Positions 50,115-59,068 are shown, counted from the first letter of the stretch. The stretch: DNA of 64,000 nucleotides from G963708325 sp963708325 (GCA_963708325.1 OY970203.1:806001-870000), one strand, 5' to 3'. Made by a program: numbers and translations. Notes: generated by a model not told the origin, from the sequence alone.

Positions 50115-51244
50115 GCCGCCTCGCCGTCCTCTCCGCCTGCCTCTGCGCCGCGCTCGGCGCCACGGCAGCGGTGGCGGCCCCCTCCCCCGCGTTCAGCCCC
50201 GCCCAGCGCGCGCAGATGCTCGCCGCGACCGAAAAGACGCGCGAGATCTACCGCTTCCCCGGCCTCTCCGCCGGCATCTGGGTCGCGGGCAATGGCCAAT
50301 TTCTCACTTCCGTCGGCAGGGCGGATCGGAGGACCCACCGCCCCATGCGTGCCCGCGACGCGGTGCGGATCGGAAGCATCACCAAGACGTTCACGGCGAC
50401 CGTGGTCCTCCAGCTCGTCCAGCGGGGCGAGCTCCGGCTCGGGGATCCGCTGTCCAAGTTCGTCCGCGGCATCCCGGCGGGGCCGCGGATCACGATCAAG
50501 GAGCTGCTCAACCACACCAGCGGCATCCCCGACATCTCCAACCACCAGGGCGATCTCATCCTCGCCCACCCGCGCCGCCACTGGAGCCTCAACCGCCTGA
50601 TTCGGGGCGCCGTTCGCCAGCCGCGCTACTGCGCCCCGGGCGCCTGCTGGCACTACTCGAACACCAACTACCTGCTGCTCGGCAAGATCGCCGAGCTGCT
50701 CACCCACCGGCCGCTTTCGCGGCTCTATCAGCGAGGGGTGTCCGACCGGCTCGACCTCGACGACACCCACTACTCGCCGGGGACCGCCGCCCTGCCGCCC
50801 CCGTTCGCCCACGGCTACTTCACCCGGGCGCTGAACGGCCGCAGGGAGCGCGTCGACACCAGCCACTGGAGCTACTCGTTCGCGGCCTCGGCCGGCGCGA
50901 TCGGCTCGACCGTCGCCGACCTGCGCCGCTACGCCCGCGCACTGGCCACCGGGCACGGGCTGCTCGGCGCCGCGATCCAGGCGCGGCGGCTTCACACCGT
51001 CAACGCCTCGGCGAGCGGCCTGCCGGGGCTGCGCTACGGACTCGGCATCCTCAAGCTCGGCTCCTTCTACGGCCACGACGGCTCCGTGTTCGGCTGCTCG
51101 GCGCTGATCCTCTACTCGCCCAGCGAGCGCACCACGGTCGTGCTGCTCGGCAACACCGCGCCCGAGCTGAACAGCTCCAAGAACACCAGCCGGGCGCTGG
51201 CGATGTGGGACCTCGCGGTGAAGCTGATCGAGGCCGCCGCCTAG
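50111..51244 (+). CDS. Class C beta-lactamase / D-Ala carboxypeptidase-like serine hydrolase, CTG start
   Basis: The product is 377 residues beginning on CTG at 50111, overlapping the protease stop (CTGA). The only later NTG, a GTG inside the signal peptide, would destroy it. With CTG the N-terminus is an ideal signal (SRLAVLSACLCAALGATAAVAA). The serine site is S89-x-x-K92 (GSITKTFTA), followed by the YSN motif near 181 and HDG near 322. These are the three motifs of the serine beta-lactamase/DD-peptidase fold. It probably processes peptidoglycan or small esters. Confidence 0.87.
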   Translation: MSRLAVLSACLCAALGATAAVAAPSPAFSPAQRAQMLAATEKTREIYRFPGLSAGIWVAGNGQFLTSVGRADRRTHRPMRARDAVRIGSITKTFTATVVLQLVQRGELRLGDPLSKFVRGIPAGPRITIKELLNHTSGIPDISNHQGDLILAHPRRHWSLNRLIRGAVRQPRYCAPGACWHYSNTNYLLLGKIAELLTHRPLSRLYQRGVSDRLDLDDTHYSPGTAALPPPFAHGYFTRALNGRRERVDTSHWSYSFAASAGAIGSTVADLRRYARALATGHGLLGAAIQARRLHTVNASASGLPGLRYGLGILKLGSFYGHDGSVFGCSALILYSPSERTTVVLLGNTAPELNSSKNTSRALAMWDLAVKLIEAAA

Positions 51245-51301
51245 ACGATTGTTCCGCGGCCGGCGACGCCGCCGCGACCGGCGTGCGATCCTGGAGACGC
51301 G

Positions 51302-52645
51302 ATGGCCCTGCCCCCCGAGCCCCGCCTCCCCACCGCCGCCCAGACCGCCTACTGGATCTTTCGCCCGATCCGGTTCATGGACGCCTGCCGGCGCCGGCTC
51401 GGCGACGCCTTCTCGGTGAAGTTTGCGGGCTTTTCGACGCCGATGGTGATGATCACCGACCCGGACGCGATCCGCGACCTCTACCGGGCGCGCGAAAACG
51501 GGCTGCCGCCCGGGCGCAGCCTGACCCTGGAGCCGATCATGGGACCGCGGTCGGTGCTGCTCCTGGAAGGCGACGAGCACCTGGCGCGGCGCAAGCTGAT
51601 GCTGCCGCCCTTCCACGGCGACCGCATGCGCGCCTACGGGCCGCTCATCGAAGAGATCGTCTCCCGGGAGATCGATAGCTGGCCGGTCGGCACGCCGTTC
51701 TCGATCCACCCGCGGATGCAGGCCGTGACGCTCGAGGTGATCATGCGTGCCGTCTTCGGGGTCAGCGACCCCGAGCGGCTGGAGAGGCTCCGCGCCCTGC
51801 TCGGCGAGCTGCTCAGCACGGTCGCCTCGCCCCGGCTCCAGCTGCGCGTGCTGATCGCCCGCAGGCTCGGCCGCGACGGCGGCCTGGCGCGGCTGCGGGA
51901 GATGAACGCGGCCGTGGAGGAGCTCCTGCGCGCGGAGATCGCCGAGCGCCGCGCCGACCCCGATCTGGAGGCTCGCGAGGACATCCTCTCGATGCTCGTC
52001 GCCGCCCGCTTCGAGGACGGCGAGCCGATGAGCGACTCCGAGCTGCGCGACCAGCTGATCACGCTGCTGCTCGCCGGGCACGAGACGACGGCGACGGGGC
52101 TGGCCTGGACGTTCGACCTGCTGCTGCGCCATCCCCAGCAGCTCGCCCGCCTGCGCGGGGAGATCCAGGCCGGCGACGACGAGTACATGCGCGCCGTGAT
52201 CTCCGAGTCGCTGCGGCTGCGACCGGTGATCCCGCTGGCCGGCCGCCGACTCGCCTCGGGGCTGCGGGTCGACGGCTACACGCTGCCCGCCGGCACCGAC
52301 GTCACCCCGGCGATCTGGCTCACCCACACGCGGCCCGACCTCTACGAGGCGCCGCTCGAGTTCCGCCCGGAGCGCTTCCTCGAGGACCCGCCCGACACCT
52401 ACTCCTGGATCCCCTTCGGCGGCGGCGTGCGGCGCTGCCTCGGCGCCGCCTTCGCCGAGTTCGAGATGCGGATCGTGCTGCGCGAGGTGGTCGGCCGCTG
52501 CGACCTGCGGGCGACCAGCCGCTCCCCCGAGCGGATCGCTCGCCGCAGCATCACCTTCTCCCCCCGCCACGGCACCCGCGTCGCGATGACGTCGCCGGCC
52601 AGGCCCGCCTCGCCGGCGGAGGCGCTGTCGGGCTCGGCCGCCTAG
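51302..52645 (+). CDS. Cytochrome P450
   Basis: The 447-residue product is a complete P450. It has the I-helix LAGHETTATGLAW (oxygen-binding, 258-270), K-helix E302-S-L-R305, a PERF-like FRPERFL and the heme loop FGGGVRRCLGAAFAEFE with Cys379 as thiolate ligand. The N-terminus has no membrane anchor, so it is soluble. Class and substrate cannot be assigned; similar bacterial CYPs act on lipids or terpenes. No ferredoxin gene is adjacent. Confidence 0.93.
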   Translation: MALPPEPRLPTAAQTAYWIFRPIRFMDACRRRLGDAFSVKFAGFSTPMVMITDPDAIRDLYRARENGLPPGRSLTLEPIMGPRSVLLLEGDEHLARRKLMLPPFHGDRMRAYGPLIEEIVSREIDSWPVGTPFSIHPRMQAVTLEVIMRAVFGVSDPERLERLRALLGELLSTVASPRLQLRVLIARRLGRDGGLARLREMNAAVEELLRAEIAERRADPDLEAREDILSMLVAARFEDGEPMSDSELRDQLITLLLAGHETTATGLAWTFDLLLRHPQQLARLRGEIQAGDDEYMRAVISESLRLRPVIPLAGRRLASGLRVDGYTLPAGTDVTPAIWLTHTRPDLYEAPLEFRPERFLEDPPDTYSWIPFGGGVRRCLGAAFAEFEMRIVLREVVGRCDLRATSRSPERIARRSITFSPRHGTRVAMTSPARPASPAEALSGSAA

Positions 52646-52660
52646 AGCCGACCCCCCGGG

Positions 52661-54148
52661 CTACGAAAGCCGCGCCAGCGAGCGCAGAAAGCCCCGCGTC
52701 ACGAGCCGGTGGATGCGGTGCTGGGTGTGGCGGTAGACCCAGGCCCGCACGCCGACCAGCGGCCCGCGGGCGAGGAACAGCGGGTGGTAGCCGTGGACCT
52801 CCATCCGCACCCGCAACCGCTCTACGTCCGGGTCGGGCGGGTCCGCCCCGCGCTCCATCGACAGCCGCAGGCGGCCCCGGTCGCGACCCGCGGGCGAGAC
52901 GAGCAGGCCGTCCCTTATCGGCCAGGTGACCGAGCCGCTGCGCGCTGACGCCTGGACGCTTGGCGACCCGAATCGCAGCAGGGAGAGCGGGCGCGCCACC
53001 AGTCCCACGGACGGCCCCTGGCGCGCCTCGCTCACCCGGAAGAGCCCGAGCGACCAGCGGGTCAGAAACCGCCAGTAGGACTCCCCTGCGCGCGCCACCA
53101 GCTCCCGATCGAGGGCCGGCGCGGAGCCGATCACGACGTCGGCCTCCTGCACCGATTCGACGCCGCCGGTGCCGACGGTCGGCTCCACCCGGTCGGGGAG
53201 CAGACGCACGTTCGCGCCGCGCCGCTTCGTGTCCGCTGCCTCGCGGTCCTCCGCGAGGGCGATCCGCAGCGCCTGCATGAACGGCATCGGCTCGATCTCG
53301 AAGAGCGCCGCCCCGGACGGGTCGGTGACGGTGGTCGGCCCCGACAGGCTCTCCACGAGCGGCCGCGCCACTCCAGCATCGACCGGGGTCACTAGGCCGA
53401 TCCACAGCGAGGAGAGCCACGGCGTCAGCAGCGGGACCGGCATCCTGGGGCGACGGCGCAAGCCCATCGCCTCGGCCATTCGATCGAGCATCTCGCCGTA
53501 GGAGAGGACGTCGGGACTGCCGATCTGCACCTCGCGGCCTTCCGAGGCGGCGACGTCGGGCGCCGCCGCGAGGTAGGCGATCACGTCGTCTATCGCGATC
53601 GGCTGCGTCGGCTGCGCCAGCCAGGCGGGAGCGATCATCGCCGGGAGCCGCTGCACGAGGTACCGCAGCGTGCGGTAGGACTCGCTTTCGGCGCCGACCA
53701 CCATCCCGGCGCGGAAGTAGGTGAGCGGGGGGCCTTCCCGGCTCAGGACCTCGGCGGTGCGGTGGCGGCTGGTCAGGTGCTTCGAGCGGGAAGCGTCGCC
53801 CAGGCCGCCCAGGTAAACGACCCGCGGCACCCCCTCCTGGGAGGCCATCGCGGCGAAGTTGTGCGCGGCGCGGCGGTCGCGCTCCTCGAAGTCGCCGCCG
53901 CCGCCGCGTCCCATCGAATGGACCAGGTAGTAGGCGACCTCCACCCCCTTCGCCGCGCCGACCAGGGTCTCGGCATCCAGCACGTCTCCCTCGTGCAGCT
54001 CGAGGCCGCGGTCGGCCAGTGCCGCCGCCCGCGAGCGGTCGCGAACGAGGCAGCGCACCTGCCAACCGGCGTCGGCGAGCGCGACCGCCAGCCGCCCCCC
54101 GACGAACCCGGTCGCACCGGTCACGAGGGCACGGCGGGGCGGGCTCAT
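52661..54148 (-). CDS. NAD-dependent epimerase-like protein with C-terminal DUF2867 domain
   Basis: The 495-residue product has an N-terminal atypical SDR with VTGATGFVGGRLAVALADAGW (9-29) and VRCLVRDRS. VEVAYYLVHSMG, RVVYLGGLG and TYFRAGMVVG follow. The C-terminal 160 residues (EADVVIGSAPALDRELV ... WPIRDGLLV ... HGYHPLFLARGPLVGVRAWVYRHTQHRIHRLV) are the DUF2867 type. Such two-domain proteins are common in actinobacteria and are linked to NADPH-dependent reduction. It is divergent from the small VOC gene. Confidence 0.85.
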   Translation of the reverse strand: MSPPRRALVTGATGFVGGRLAVALADAGWQVRCLVRDRSRAAALADRGLELHEGDVLDAETLVGAAKGVEVAYYLVHSMGRGGGGDFEERDRRAAHNFAAMASQEGVPRVVYLGGLGDASRSKHLTSRHRTAEVLSREGPPLTYFRAGMVVGAESESYRTLRYLVQRLPAMIAPAWLAQPTQPIAIDDVIAYLAAAPDVAASEGREVQIGSPDVLSYGEMLDRMAEAMGLRRRPRMPVPLLTPWLSSLWIGLVTPVDAGVARPLVESLSGPTTVTDPSGAALFEIEPMPFMQALRIALAEDREAADTKRRGANVRLLPDRVEPTVGTGGVESVQEADVVIGSAPALDRELVARAGESYWRFLTRWSLGLFRVSEARQGPSVGLVARPLSLLRFGSPSVQASARSGSVTWPIRDGLLVSPAGRDRGRLRLSMERGADPPDPDVERLRVRMEVHGYHPLFLARGPLVGVRAWVYRHTQHRIHRLVTRGFLRSLARLS

Positions 54149-54272
54149 GGCTCCTGGCGGCGATCACGCTTGGGCACCCGATCATGGTGCCCGTTTCGGT
54201 CCCGAACCGAGCATTCGATCGGCTTGGCCCCGGCACGGGCGGGGCTCGGCGCGGCGATGCCCGCCGATCGCG

Positions 54273-54278
54273 GATACT
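54273..54278 (+). promoter_or_regulatory. Predicted -10 element, leaderless start
   Basis: GATACT lies 7 nt before the ATG at 54286, again with a CGtGGC-like spacer. It favours 54286 over the upstream GTG at 54280. Confidence 0.55.
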
Positions 54279-54285
54279 CGTGGCC

Positions 54286-54615
54286 ATGCCCCTCCCGCTC
54301 GTCGAGTTCCCCGCCGACGATCCGGACCGCGCCCGCCGCTTCTGGCGCGGCGTGCTCGGCGTCGAGCTGGCGCCGCGGCCGGCGGAGGCAGGGTCCGGGT
54401 GGGAGGCGGACCGCGAGGGCCTGCGGCTCGGGGTTCACGCTCGGGGCCCCGGCCCGGGCGACACCGCGTCGCTCCCCTACTTCACCGTCGCCGACCTGGG
54501 GGCGACGCTGGAGCAGGTCGAGCAGCTGGGCGGCTCGGTGATCCACCCGGGGGAGCGGTGGGCGATCTGCCGCGACTCCGAGGGCAGCCCGTTCGCGCTG
54601 GCCGCGGCGGGCTGA
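54286..54615 (+). CDS. Small glyoxalase/VOC domain protein
   Basis: The 109-residue product is a single VOC unit: LVEFPADDPDRARRFWRGVLGVEL, GWEADREGLRLGVHARG and PYFTVADLGATLEQVEQLGGSVIHPGERWAICRDSEGSPFALA. The typical PERAxxFYxxxLG start and GxxFxxxDPEGNxF-like end are present. Possible metal residues are limited, so it may bind rather than catalyse. It would act as a dimer. Confidence 0.88.
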   Translation: MPLPLVEFPADDPDRARRFWRGVLGVELAPRPAEAGSGWEADREGLRLGVHARGPGPGDTASLPYFTVADLGATLEQVEQLGGSVIHPGERWAICRDSEGSPFALAAAG

Positions 54616-54676
54616 CCGCCCTCCCGCTCGCGCTCAGCCCGGAGCGGGCCAGGTGCACCGGGCCATCGGCGCGCCG

Positions 54677-55864
54677 TCAGCGATTTTTCGAGCGTGGCTT
54701 CCGCCGCGGCCGGGACGATCGGCCTGCGCGGGTGTCGCGACCGTTGCGTGACTTGCGGTGGCGATCGAACTCTCCCGCCAGGCCGAGGTCGGTGGCGATG
54801 CGGCGCATCTCCCTCCACTCCGGCCCGAGCACGAAGCTCACCCCGGCGCCGCCGCGTCCGGCGCGTCCCGTGCGCCCGACCCGGTGCACGTAGGCGTCGC
54901 GGTCGCCGGGGGCGTCGAAGTTGATCACGTGGGTGATGTCGTCCACGTCGATGCCCCGCGCTGCGACGTCGGTGGCGACCAGCGTGTCGACGTCACCGCG
55001 CTCGAAGCTGGCCAGTGCCCGCTGCCGTTGGGGCTGGGACTTGTTGCCGTGCATCGCGGCGGCCCGCACGTCGTGAGCGCCGAGCCGCTTGACCAGCCGG
55101 TCGGCGCCGCGCTTGGTCCGCACGAAGACCAGCGCGCGACCGCGATCGCGGTCGCGCAGCTCGCCGACCAGCGCCGTCAGCTTGGCGGCCGGAGAATCGA
55201 CGTGGACGAAGCGGTGGGTGACCACGGCGCGGCTCTCCACCCTGGGCTCGTGCACGTGGCGGCGCGGCGAGCGGGTGTACGCGGCCGCGACCTTCCCGGT
55301 CGCGCCCTTGAGCGTGGCCGAGAAGAACAGCGTCTGTCGCTTGGTCGGAGTGCGGGCGACGATCCGGTCGACGGCGGGCTTGAAGCCCATGTCGAGCATC
55401 CGGTCGGCCTCGTCGAGGACGAGGATCCGCACGCGGTCGACGCTGAGGTCGCCGCGCTGCATCAGGTCCTCGAGCCTGCCGGGCGTGGCGACCACGATGT
55501 GGGCCCTGGCGGCGCGCTTTATCTGCGGTCCGAAGCCGACGCCGCCGTAGACGGCGGCGATGGACAGTCCCCGTGCCTTAGCCACCCCCTCCAGCTCGTC
55601 GACGATCTGGCCGGCAAGCTCGCGGGTCGGCGCCAGCACGAGGGCGGATGGACGCGGCGACTTCGGCTCGAGGCGATCGACGATCGGGACGCCGAAGGCG
55701 AGGGTCTTTCCCGACCCGGTCGGGGACTGGACGAGGACGTCGCGACCGTCGAGAACGTCGGCGATCGCGAGCCTCTGTACTGCGAAGGGCTTGGTGATGC
55801 CTCGCTTGGCGAGGGCACCTGCGACCTGGCGTGAAACGCCGAGGTCGGCGAAGGACTGCGACAT
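54677..55864 (-). CDS. DEAD-box RNA helicase (RhlE/CshA-like)
   Basis: The 395-residue product has an N-terminal Q-motif region (ITKPFAVQRLAI). Walker A is SPTGSGKT (47-54). It then has APTRELA, VVATPGRL, LDEADRML, SATLKG, FVRTKRGAD, DVAARGIDV and HRVGRTGRAGR. The C-terminus is a short basic tail (RRKPRSKNR). It unwinds short RNA duplexes, often in cold or ribosome assembly. A 90-nt AT-richer leader and an AAAGGAG ribosome site precede the ATG, which fits cold-induced control in this window. Confidence 0.95.
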   Translation of the reverse strand: MSQSFADLGVSRQVAGALAKRGITKPFAVQRLAIADVLDGRDVLVQSPTGSGKTLAFGVPIVDRLEPKSPRPSALVLAPTRELAGQIVDELEGVAKARGLSIAAVYGGVGFGPQIKRAARAHIVVATPGRLEDLMQRGDLSVDRVRILVLDEADRMLDMGFKPAVDRIVARTPTKRQTLFFSATLKGATGKVAAAYTRSPRRHVHEPRVESRAVVTHRFVHVDSPAAKLTALVGELRDRDRGRALVFVRTKRGADRLVKRLGAHDVRAAAMHGNKSQPQRQRALASFERGDVDTLVATDVAARGIDVDDITHVINFDAPGDRDAYVHRVGRTGRAGRGGAGVSFVLGPEWREMRRIATDLGLAGEFDRHRKSRNGRDTRAGRSSRPRRKPRSKNR

Positions 55865-56105
55865 GCGTATGTGCTCCTTTAACTGGGCAAACGGGGAGAT
55901 TCAGTGACCCCGAAAGCGCCTTGGAGCGCACAGCGAGAACGGAACCTCTCGAACGCCGTCATTGGCGCCCGACCGGTCCACCGTAGCAGGTGGCGCTCGG
56001 GGCCACCGACAGCCGAACCACTTTTTAGCTGGGGTTTTCCCTTCGTTTGGACTCCCTTGGCGGATCGCCGCCTACCGTTTCGTGCACCGCAAGCAAGGAG
56101 GCCGC

Positions 56106-56456
56106 ATGCTCACCGAGGCAACCGCTCCCACCACCCCGATCACTGCCAAGGCCGACCGCGCCGACCCCCGCATCCGGCTGCTCGAGGAGGCCATCCTTCT
56201 GCTCCGCGGCCGCTGGCCGACGGCCGCAACGGGGATCTGCCTCAGCGTCAACCGGCTGTTCGGCTTCAGCCTCGGCGGCGGGGCCGCCCGCGGTCAGCAG
56301 CTGGACGAGAGCATCGACGAGGCGCTGCGCCTGGTCGAGGCGCTCTACGGCCGCGCCGCGGTGGCCGAGGTGCTCCGGCTCGCCAACCGCGGCGGTCGGC
56401 ACGAGCGCGAGCCGCGCCAGGTCGGCGAGCACCCCGGCCTCGCGCCGGCTGCGTGA
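56106..56456 (+). CDS. Small hypothetical helical protein
   Basis: The product is 116 residues from ATG with AAGGAGG 6 nt upstream. It is mostly helix (RIRLLEEAILLLRGRWPTAATGICLSVNRLFG, then LDESIDEALRLVEALYGRAAVAEVLRLANRG). No known motif or membrane segment is present. It is divergent from the helicase gene across a 240-bp intergenic region that includes a long AT-rich stretch near 56020-56050. Confidence 0.6.
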   Translation: MLTEATAPTTPITAKADRADPRIRLLEEAILLLRGRWPTAATGICLSVNRLFGFSLGGGAARGQQLDESIDEALRLVEALYGRAAVAEVLRLANRGGRHEREPRQVGEHPGLAPAA

Positions 56457-56463
56457 CCGGCCG

Positions 56464-56835
56464 CTAATCCGCGAACCCGAAGCGGAAGGACTTGGCGCCC
56501 TGGGTGCAGCGCCAGACGCCGGAGATCGCGGTGCCGGAGAGCTGGCCGCAGGCGAACCCGTCCACGTTGAACGCGGTGCTGATCGAGCCGAAGTCGGTGA
56601 TCACGGCGACGGCCTCCGAACAGGACATGCCGCTGACCGAGAGGTTGACGACGTTCGGCTGCCCCGACGATGGGCAGTCCGCTTGGGAGGGTGCGGACGT
56701 CTGCGACGTCTGCGATACAACGGTCCGCTCGATCACGGTTGTGGTCGATCCCCCGCCACAGCCGGGCAACGCCAGGATGCCGACGAGAGCGGCGGTCGCG
56801 GGGATCAGCGCCCGGCGCCAGACGCTAACCGGCAT
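56464..56835 (-). CDS. Small lipoprotein, function unknown
   Basis: The 123-residue product has a lipobox (ALVGILALPGCGGG, Cys at about 26), a Thr/Ser/Gln linker and a domain with four more cysteines (DCPSSG, GMSCSEA, GFACGQL, WRCTQG). These suggest two disulfides in a small extracytoplasmic fold. It overlaps the next upstream gene's stop by 11 nt. A regulator-binding or adhesion role cannot be told. Confidence 0.65.
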   Translation of the reverse strand: MPVSVWRRALIPATAALVGILALPGCGGGSTTTVIERTVVSQTSQTSAPSQADCPSSGQPNVVNLSVSGMSCSEAVAVITDFGSISTAFNVDGFACGQLSGTAISGVWRCTQGAKSFRFGFAD

Positions 56836-57556
56836 CGCTCTGAATCTTGCGGACGCGGTCCCCGAATACGCGCCAGCGCCGCTCGTTGTCGTGCACGAGG
56901 ATCGCCGACTCGGCCTCCAGGTCGGCGCCGCGGTCGATCAGCTCAGATGCGGAGTACAGATAGCCGGGGTTCTGACGGGGGCCGGCGAGATCCTCTCTGA
57001 GCGCCTGCGGCGAGAAGTCGACCCGCTCGAGTAACTCCAGCGCCCGCCGCAGAAGCCGCGCCACCAGCGCCTGCAGGCCGGCCGCCTGCCAGTCGTTGGC
57101 GATGATCCGATGCCGCTCGCCGAGCAGATCGGCGAGCGCCGGATAGGCGGCGAGCGCGCCCGCCACCTGCCAGGCCTGCCGCATCGCCGCGGACAGCCAC
57201 TCGCCCGTCTGCTCGTTGTCGGCAGCCACGGTCTCGAGGTCCCGCTTGATCCGGCCGATCTCGGCGGGCTCGCCCTCGCCCTCCATGAACAGAATCCCAC
57301 TCTCGCCGACCAGGCCGGGTGCGTTGAGGTCCTCGGCGCCGGCGAAGGGGCTGGCCGTCGGGTGTTCGCTTGGCTCCGCCTCACTCCACTGGGCGGCCAG
57401 GGCCTTCAGCGCCCGTGAGATCGCCTGGATCTCGGCCGCCCCGCGAAGCGGTGCCTGCGAGTAGAAGCTCTCGTGCTCGCGGTGAAAGCGCGACAGGTTG
57501 GCGATCGCATCGAGCAGCGGTCCCGGCGGGGTGTCTCGCTCCTCCGGCTCGGCCAC
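56825..57556 (-). CDS. Helical hypothetical protein
   Basis: The product is 243 residues from GTG at 57556. The whole chain is predicted helical and charged (LLDAIANLSRFHREHESFYSQ, IGRIKRDLETVAADNEQTGEWLSAAMRQAWQVAG, LLRRALELLERVDFSPQAL). No membrane segment or motif is seen. It overlaps the lipoprotein gene by 11 nt, so the two are probably made together. Confidence 0.65.
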   Translation of the reverse strand: MAEPEERDTPPGPLLDAIANLSRFHREHESFYSQAPLRGAAEIQAISRALKALAAQWSEAEPSEHPTASPFAGAEDLNAPGLVGESGILFMEGEGEPAEIGRIKRDLETVAADNEQTGEWLSAAMRQAWQVAGALAAYPALADLLGERHRIIANDWQAAGLQALVARLLRRALELLERVDFSPQALREDLAGPRQNPGYLYSASELIDRGADLEAESAILVHDNERRWRVFGDRVRKIQSDAG

Positions 57557-57575
57557 GGGCGGCAGTCTCGCATGC

Positions 57576-57600
57576 CGCCCCGCGAGCCCGTAGCGGGGCG
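57576..57600 (-). terminator. Hairpin after the fatty acyl reductase-like gene
   Basis: CGCCCCGC at 57576-57583 pairs with GCGGGGCG at 57593-57600 around a 9-nt loop, directly after the reductase stop (minus strand). There is no T-run, so terminator strength is moderate. Confidence 0.55.
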
Positions 57601-57602
57601 TC

Positions 57603-58700
57603 TCAGCCGCCCGGAACCAGACTCGGGTCGGCCTCGTGCTCGCGGAAGAAGGAGACCATCGCCCCGACGTAGTCGCGGAAGTGGGGCGGCCGCAGGCCGT
57701 GCGGCTCCAGCAGCGCGACGGCGCGGCGGGTGTCGAAGACGACCGGATGGTTGAGGTAGGCGATCGACTCCGGCGGCGAGCCGCCGAGACGATCGCGCAC
57801 GGGCTTGAAGTGCAGCGAGGCCTCCGCCAACCGCGGCGCGATCCGTCCCCGTGGCGAGCGGCCGCAGTACTCCAGCGACAGGCATTCGGTCAGCTCGGCC
57901 GCGTTGAGCGGCTCGGGGTCGACGAGGTGAAGCGTCTCTCCGGCCGCCTTCGGCTCGGCCGCCGCGGCGGCGATCGCCCTCACCACGAAGTCCACCGGGA
58001 CGACGTTGAACGGAGCCTCGGAGCGCCCGAAGTTGGGGATCGGGCGGCCGGACCGGTCGGCCTCGGCGATCACCCGCAGGATGAAGTAGGGGCCGTCGAA
58101 CTTCTGGGTCTCGCCCGTCTGCGAGTCGCCGACCACGATCGCGGGGCGCAGGATCGTGGTCGGCACGCGGTCCATCATCTCCCGCACCCAGGCCTCGGCC
58201 TGGAACTTCGTCGACTCGTAGTGGTTCTTGAACTCCTGGCCCATCACCAGCTCGTGCTCGTACACCACGCCGGTGCGCATCCCCGCGACGTAGGCGGTGC
58301 TGATGTAGACGAGTCGCTCCAGCGCCGCGGCGCCGGCGCAGAAGTCGAGCACGTTTCCGGTCCCCTCGACGTTGACCCGCTGGGCAAGCGTCAGCGGCAC
58401 CGCGAGGTCGTAGATCGCCGCCAGGTGGAACACCCAGCGCGCCTCGGCCGACAGCCGCTCGCGATCGGCGTCGGACAGGCCCAGCCCCTGCTCCCCGATG
58501 TCGCCGGCGAGCACCTCGATCCGCTTGGCGTCGATCTCCCCCGCCGCCTCTTTCGCCGTCTCGAGCATGCGCTGCTCGACCAGCGCCGTGACCTCGAGCT
58601 TGGCGTCGTCGTCGAGCAGATGGCGCACCAGGCGGCGGCCGATGAAGCCGGGGAACCCGGTGACGAGTGCGCGCGTCGGCTTGCTCGCGACTCTGGCCAT
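57603..58700 (-). CDS. Extended SDR / fatty acyl-CoA reductase-like protein
   Basis: The product is 365 residues from ATG at 58700. It has a Rossmann site VTGFPGFIGRRLVRHLL (13-29). VLAGDIGEQGLGL, WVFHLAAIYDL, NVEGTGNVLDFC, YISTAYVAGM and HYESTKFQAEAWV follow, with a Tyr-x-x-x-Lys pair as in SDRs. ILRPAIVVGDS and FNVVPVDFVVRAIAAAA follow. This is the NAD-binding_4 (male-sterility) group used for acyl-CoA/ACP reduction. A TAGGCT hexamer 8 nt before the ATG suggests a leaderless message. Confidence 0.85.
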   Translation of the reverse strand: MARVASKPTRALVTGFPGFIGRRLVRHLLDDDAKLEVTALVEQRMLETAKEAAGEIDAKRIEVLAGDIGEQGLGLSDADRERLSAEARWVFHLAAIYDLAVPLTLAQRVNVEGTGNVLDFCAGAAALERLVYISTAYVAGMRTGVVYEHELVMGQEFKNHYESTKFQAEAWVREMMDRVPTTILRPAIVVGDSQTGETQKFDGPYFILRVIAEADRSGRPIPNFGRSEAPFNVVPVDFVVRAIAAAAAEPKAAGETLHLVDPEPLNAAELTECLSLEYCGRSPRGRIAPRLAEASLHFKPVRDRLGGSPPESIAYLNHPVVFDTRRAVALLEPHGLRPPHFRDYVGAMVSFFREHEADPSLVPGG

Positions 58701-58708
58701 CGGGCGGC

Positions 58709-58714
58709 AGCCTA
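58709..58714 (-). promoter_or_regulatory. Predicted -10 element, leaderless start
   Basis: On the minus strand TAGGCT lies 8 nt before the ATG at 58700, with no ribosome site between. Confidence 0.45.
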
Positions 58715-58840
58715 GTGGGCTCTCGTCCGTTGCGGAGCCGCGGGCGTGCGTGGCAGAAGGTCGTAGGACCCATGTCCAATTGAGACCGCGACCCGCCCGC
58801 CGGCATTCTGGCCGCAATGGAAACGACGCAAGGAGACAAC

Positions 58841-59068
58841 GTGACCAGGCGACTTTCCCGTCTGTCCGCCGTGATCGGGGCCACCGCCGCCCTCAGCGTC
58901 GCCGGCATCGGCGTCGCGCAGGCCAAAAACGGTGCCGACGACCCGGTGGCGCACAAGGCCGGACACCACAAGCAGCACAGAAGCAAGCACCTCCGTCACG
59001 GTCAGGGTCGCGACGACGGCCCCAACCACGTCCGCCACGGCGGCGACGACGGCCTCAACCACACCTGA
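58841..59068 (+). CDS. Short secreted His-rich peptide
   Basis: The product is 75 residues from GTG at 58841, because AAGGAG lies 5 nt upstream; an ATG at 58817 lacks a ribosome site. A signal peptide (LSAVIGATAALSVAGIGVAQA) is followed by a mature peptide of about 45 residues. It is rich in His, Lys, Asp and Gly (HKAGHHKQHRSKHLRHGQGRDDG...). Such peptides can bind metal ions (zinc, copper or nickel) or act as antimicrobials. A terminator follows. Confidence 0.6.
   Translation: MTRRLSRLSAVIGATAALSVAGIGVAQAKNGADDPVAHKAGHHKQHRSKHLRHGQGRDDGPNHVRHGGDDGLNHT

Noticed and set aside
54191..54208. TTCGG-TC-CCGAA inverted repeat before the VOC gene
   Set aside because: The arms are only 5 bp and lie in a GC-rich region where such repeats arise by chance; no terminator or operator features.
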